Source: Deltaproteobacteria bacterium
GTDB taxonomy: Bacteria; Desulfobacterota; Binatia; UBA12015
Direction: 5' to 3'
NCBI GenBank assembly: GCA_029262355.1
Contig: JAJCZO010000205.1
Location: 1 to 33,373, forward strand
Length of the DNA stretch: 33,373 nt
Shown: in pieces, positions 30,968 through 33,373 of the stretch
How positions within the stretch are numbered: position 1 is the first letter of the stretch
How the letters are laid out: each line of letters starts with the position of its first letter
Translations under genes and position numbers: made by a program
Notes under the pieces: model-generated
Seen by the model: the letters and a program-made list of their open reading frames with translations, nothing else
The model's database searches: none
What the model was told of the DNA's origin: nothing

Positions 30968-31014
30968 CGACTGTGTGTTCGAAAGTCCGTGCCAGGACCG
31001 GCGATTCGGCGCCT

Positions 31015-31734
31015 CTACTTTTCCCGGTCGACGACGGCGAGGTAGGCGCGAATGCGCGCGTTGTTGGCGCCGAGGTCTCCTTTCCCGTCGCGAGACTTGG
31101 ATCGAACGTCGATGAGGCTGCCTGTTCCGTCGCTCCGAACACGGATCGCGACGTCGTCTTCGAATCCGAAGACGCTCGTTTCTGCGATCGCCTCGATTCG
31201 TCCCGACGCGGCGTCTTCCCAAACCACGCTCCAGTGGGCCATGCCCCGTGCGGCTCCGAGCGCGACTTCGAATGCCTTCGGCACGGGGACCGAAAGCTCC
31301 AGCGGCGCGAGATCGGGGTACCACTCGCGCTGAGTGGCCGCGTACTCGTCGGTGAAGGCCATGTCCCGGTCGCGGTTGGCCGGGAGGGTCGTGGCGTGCT
31401 CGAAGACCGGGGGGTCGTCGAGGTTGGTGGTGAAATCGTTCGTCATCGGCCCGGTGCCGCCGGCCCCGAGGGTTACGATGAAGATCATGCCCGCCAGCAA
31501 GGCGGCGGTTCGTCCAAAGGCGAAGCCTTTTCCCCGCGCGGCCTGGACCAGGGCGCTCACGCCGGCCACGACGCTGAGAAGACCGCCGAGACCGTAGATG
31601 CGGAACGCGAGCTCGGCCGGCAGGACGCGAAGCCAGCCCAGCAATGGGCCAAGCACGACGGCGCTTGCCGCGGCGAGCCCGATCCAATCGAGCCAGGTCG
31701 CTGGGGCGCCTCCTTGGCTGTTCTCGTCACTCAT
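31015..31734 (-). CDS. DUF1499 family membrane protein
   Basis: A 239-residue protein. Three hydrophobic helices (about residues 14-35, 43-66 and 74-92) form the N-terminal membrane part. The C-terminal about 140 residues match DUF1499: T-T-N-L-D-D-P-P-V-F, Y-P-D-L-A-P-L, V-V-W-E-D-A-A-S-G-R-I-E-A-I-A-E-T-S-V-F-G-F-E-D-D-V-A-I-R-V, R-S-K-S-R-D-G-K-G-D-L-G-A-N-N-A-R-I-R. The family has no known biochemical function. The ATG at 31734 follows GAGGAG by nine bases; an extended start at 31818 is unlikely. A terminator lies after the stop. The 135 bp between it and the divergent lipoprotein gene hold the promoters of both. Confidence 0.85.
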   Translation of the reverse strand: MSDENSQGGAPATWLDWIGLAAASAVVLGPLLGWLRVLPAELAFRIYGLGGLLSVVAGVSALVQAARGKGFAFGRTAALLAGMIFIVTLGAGGTGPMTNDFTTNLDDPPVFEHATTLPANRDRDMAFTDEYAATQREWYPDLAPLELSVPVPKAFEVALGAARGMAHWSVVWEDAASGRIEAIAETSVFGFEDDVAIRVRSDGTGSLIDVRSKSRDGKGDLGANNARIRAYLAVVDREK

Positions 31735-31869
31735 GAAATGGGCTCCTCTCCGGTCGGGGGCGGATCTTGGCCCGTTCAGACGTGCCCTGCAAGCTGTTGC
31801 GTTCGCCCGGCATGCCACCTGCGCCCCGCGTTGACTTCAGTTGCTAGGGCCTGCAAAACCCCTTGCCTT

Positions 31870-32496
31870 ATGAGACTTCCGAATCACGCCCTTCTGCTGA
31901 CCGTCACCATTCTGGCCCTTGGCGGCCTCGCTGCCTGCGCAAGCGAGGATTCGCCCGGAGGCGTCGCCGAGAAGGCTGCACCGGTGCCGGTCAAGGTCGC
32001 TCGAGCAGAGACCGCGGCTCCCACAGCCGCTGCGGAGGCGGCCAAGACGCCCGCCAAAAAGCCCTTTGTCGAGCCCGCCGGCACGGGAGAGCCAGGAGCG
32101 CTGACCGTCTTCGCAGACGTGGACGAGAGCGTTGGGGACGTTCCTCTCGCCGTCCAGCTCGACGTCGACGTCATCGACGGAACCGGGCATCCGCCGTTCA
32201 CGTATATCTGGGACTTTGGCGACGCTACGGCGTTCAGCAAGGAGAAGGCGCCGAAGCACACGTATGAGATCCCCGGCAGCTTCCGGGCCAGCGTGATCGT
32301 GACGGATTCCAAGGGTGAGACCGACCAGGACTACTTCGACATCTCTGCCGACGAAGCGGCCGAGGAGGGCGGCGTCACGGCCGAGCAGCTCATGGAGATG
32401 ATGCCGCCCGGAGAAGTCGCACCGCAGCTCGATGGCCTCGGAGGCACGACCAAGGCTCGGTTGGAGGCCGGGACGAAGGACGAGAAGAACAAGTAG
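31870..32496 (+). CDS. PKD-domain lipoprotein
   Basis: A 208-residue exported protein. The signal peptide ends in a lipobox L-A-A-C with C23 as the predicted lipidation site. Residues about 25-75 are an Ala/Pro/Lys-rich linker; residues about 77-160 form one PKD domain (V-P-L-A-V-Q-L-D-V...W-D-F-G-D-A...H-T-Y-E-I-P-G-S-F-R-A-S-V-I-V-T-D), an Ig-like fold used in extracellular contacts. The C-terminus has A-E-Q-L-M-E-M-M-P-P and a charged K-rich tail. No enzyme domain is present, so a binding or structural surface role is likely. No Shine-Dalgarno precedes the ATG; TTGACT at 31831-31836 and TTGCTAGGGC at 31841-31850 are promoter-like. A 951-bp in-frame extension upstream is only an open frame antisense to the DUF1499 gene. 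Confidence 0.85.
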   Translation: MRLPNHALLLTVTILALGGLAACASEDSPGGVAEKAAPVPVKVARAETAAPTAAAEAAKTPAKKPFVEPAGTGEPGALTVFADVDESVGDVPLAVQLDVDVIDGTGHPPFTYIWDFGDATAFSKEKAPKHTYEIPGSFRASVIVTDSKGETDQDYFDISADEAAEEGGVTAEQLMEMMPPGEVAPQLDGLGGTTKARLEAGTKDEKNK

Positions 32497-32886
32497 GCTC
32501 GCCCCGCGACGGGTAGCCCTCTTCGGAGGCTGGCCGGGCCGATTGGCGCTGGCACCGCCGGCGCGCGCTCTGTTCGGAGAGCCAGGGATGGGTCGGGGAG
32601 GCTCGACCGGCCGCTGGCTCGCGCGCTGCCCCAGTCGCCGGAAGGGTACGGCGGGGGGCTGGCCCTACCCCTAGGGCAACGAAGTACCGCTCCCTAGGGC
32701 GCTTCTGGTGCCTGTACGGCCCCGCAGGAGCAGGGCCCGCGCGCGCTGCGCTGGTTGCTCGGAGCCCCGTCGTAGGCTTTTGGAGGGCCCAGACGAGCGA
32801 CGGCCCCGGAAGCGTGAGCCGCCGGGGCCGTCGTTGGTCTGGTCGAGCATCGAAGCGGCTACGAGCCGCCCCGAATCAGAAACAGC
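32497..32886. other. 390-bp intergenic region between convergent genes
   Basis: No credible gene. It contains two copies of the palindromic CCCTAGGGC (32669-32677 and 32692-32700) 23 bp apart, and the long hairpin at 32789-32842, which is annotated separately. Short frames such as 32708-32890 show no recognisable protein features. Confidence 0.6.
32789..32842 (-). terminator. Long hairpin downstream of the secreted four-Cys protein gene
   Basis: CCAGAC, a 3-nt bulge (GAG) and CGACGGCCCCGG (32789-32809) pair with CCGGGGCCGTCG, TTG and GTCTGG (32822-32842) around a 12-nt loop. It lies 45 bp after the stop of the minus-strand gene. The 12-bp inner stem is perfect and very GC-rich. There is no T run on either strand, so termination may need Rho or the hairpin may stabilise the mRNA end. 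Confidence 0.55.
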
Positions 32887-33339
32887 TTAGAAGCTGGCCT
32901 GATCGATGAACGCGCCGCTCGGGGACTGACAGTAGATGAGCGGGTTGAAGCCCTTGACGAGCCCGACGATGAGGCCGCCGTCCGCCAGGAAGTCGTGACA
33001 CGGCGGGAGGGGAGACTTCGCAAGGATGCCGCTGACCTTCGCTTCGTACTTCTCCAGGACACCCTTCTTGGTGTTGTTGATGCAGGTATCGACGCCACTG
33101 GGGCTACCCTTGGAGACGTTCTTCGCACCCTTGCTGTAGCACTTCGCAGCGCCACTAGAGAGCTTCGAACCTTCCTTCGAGGCCTTACCGATGGCCTTGA
33201 AGACATCCGGATCAGCCGGAATCTCGCCGCCACCGAACTCGGACGGGAGCGGGCCAGCGGCGTACGTACCAGCCATTGCGGGCGTCGCGATGAGCGCGGC
33301 GACGGCGATAGCAGTCATGGTTCCCAGGAACTTCTTCAT
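32887..33339 (-). CDS. Secreted four-cysteine protein of unknown function
   Basis: A 150-residue exported protein. The signal peptide (M-K-K-F-L-G-T-M-T-A-I-A-V-A-A-L-I, cleavage after A-M-A at residue 23) is clear. The mature chain is small and Lys/Gly/Ser-rich, with cysteines at 67, 86, 114 and 137, suited to two disulfides. The centre (K-C-Y-S-K-G-A-K, then D-T-C-I-N-N-T-K-K-G) looks helical with K-x3-K spacing. I have the impression of similar Cys/Lys-rich exported proteins in deltaproteobacterial genomes, but cannot name a family. AGGAGG stands 4-5 bases before the ATG. It is followed by a long hairpin. The function is unknown; a surface, metal-binding or adhesive role is guesswork. Confidence 0.75.
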   Translation of the reverse strand: MKKFLGTMTAIAVAALIATPAMAGTYAAGPLPSEFGGGEIPADPDVFKAIGKASKEGSKLSSGAAKCYSKGAKNVSKGSPSGVDTCINNTKKGVLEKYEAKVSGILAKSPLPPCHDFLADGGLIVGLVKGFNPLIYCQSPSGAFIDQASF

Positions 33340-33373
33340 GTGTCCTCCTAATCAGGGGGTTGGGGGTTAGGCC

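Noticed and set aside
30919..31869. In-frame upstream extension of the PKD lipoprotein
   Set aside because: The signal peptide and lipobox begin at 31870; the extension is antisense to the DUF1499 gene and crosses its terminator.
1..33373. CRISPR arrays, insertion sequences, prophage or conjugation genes, tRNA or rRNA genes
   Set aside because: None seen: no regularly spaced repeats, transposase, integrase or tRNA-like cloverleaf was recognised on reading. A covariance-model scan was not possible.

Overview
The window is a 33.4 kb stretch of GC-rich, gene-dense bacterial chromosome (mostly housekeeping, lipid/acyl-CoA and signalling genes). Signs of chromosomal core are secA, engB, murI, HU, dusB, class I aldolase and mtnA. 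I see no tRNA, rRNA, CRISPR, transposase, integrase or plasmid/phage gene. The mix of acyl-CoA enzymes, a TetR regulator with an AurF-like diiron protein, paired SDR/acyltransferase genes, PKD lipoprotein, H1-like protein and a four-cysteine secreted protein suggests a deltaproteobacterial-grade lineage (Myxococcota, Binatota or Desulfobacterota-like). That placement is inference from gene content only.

Layout. 79-2473: TetR regulator with two tandem palindromic operators over its promoter, then a six-ligand diiron protein and an FMN/PNPOx-like protein. 2529-5156: dusB, a PTPS/QueD-like gene lacking the catalytic cysteine, and class I fructose-bisphosphate aldolase ending in a clear terminator. 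5227-6578 (minus): histone H1-like protein and dienelactone-hydrolase-like protein. 6776-8817: helix-hairpin-helix secreted protein, SRPBCC protein, mtnA. 9078-13727: a tightly packed five-gene operon of ketoacyl-ACP synthase, ACP, DUF374-like acyltransferase, membrane histidine kinase and REC-histidine kinase; this is the most unusual system here. 13739-16103 (minus): PlsC-type acyltransferase, an atypical SDR, and a GIY-YIG-like small protein.

16215-21005 holds three acyl-CoA genes: 3-hydroxybutyryl-CoA dehydrogenase (minus), and divergent from it an ethylmalonyl-CoA mutase (MeaA/Ecm type) followed by methylsuccinyl-CoA dehydrogenase. Together these point to the ethylmalonyl-CoA pathway for acetyl-CoA assimilation. 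The crotonyl-CoA carboxylase/reductase is not in the window. Then follow bolA (minus), a ThDP-dependent lyase/synthase, a CinA/MoaB-fold protein, a small membrane protein, engB, murI, a TMTC-like glycosyltransferase with TPRs, secA, HU (minus), a DUF1499 membrane protein (minus), a PKD lipoprotein and a secreted four-Cys protein (minus).

Two start-codon classes are visible. Some genes have strong Shine-Dalgarno sequences (aldolase, mcd, hbd, HU, the DUF1499 gene and the terminal secreted protein). Others (dusB, PTPS-like, mtnA, ecm, murI) have none, but carry a TAnnnT hexamer 7-10 nt ahead of the start, as expected for leaderless mRNAs.
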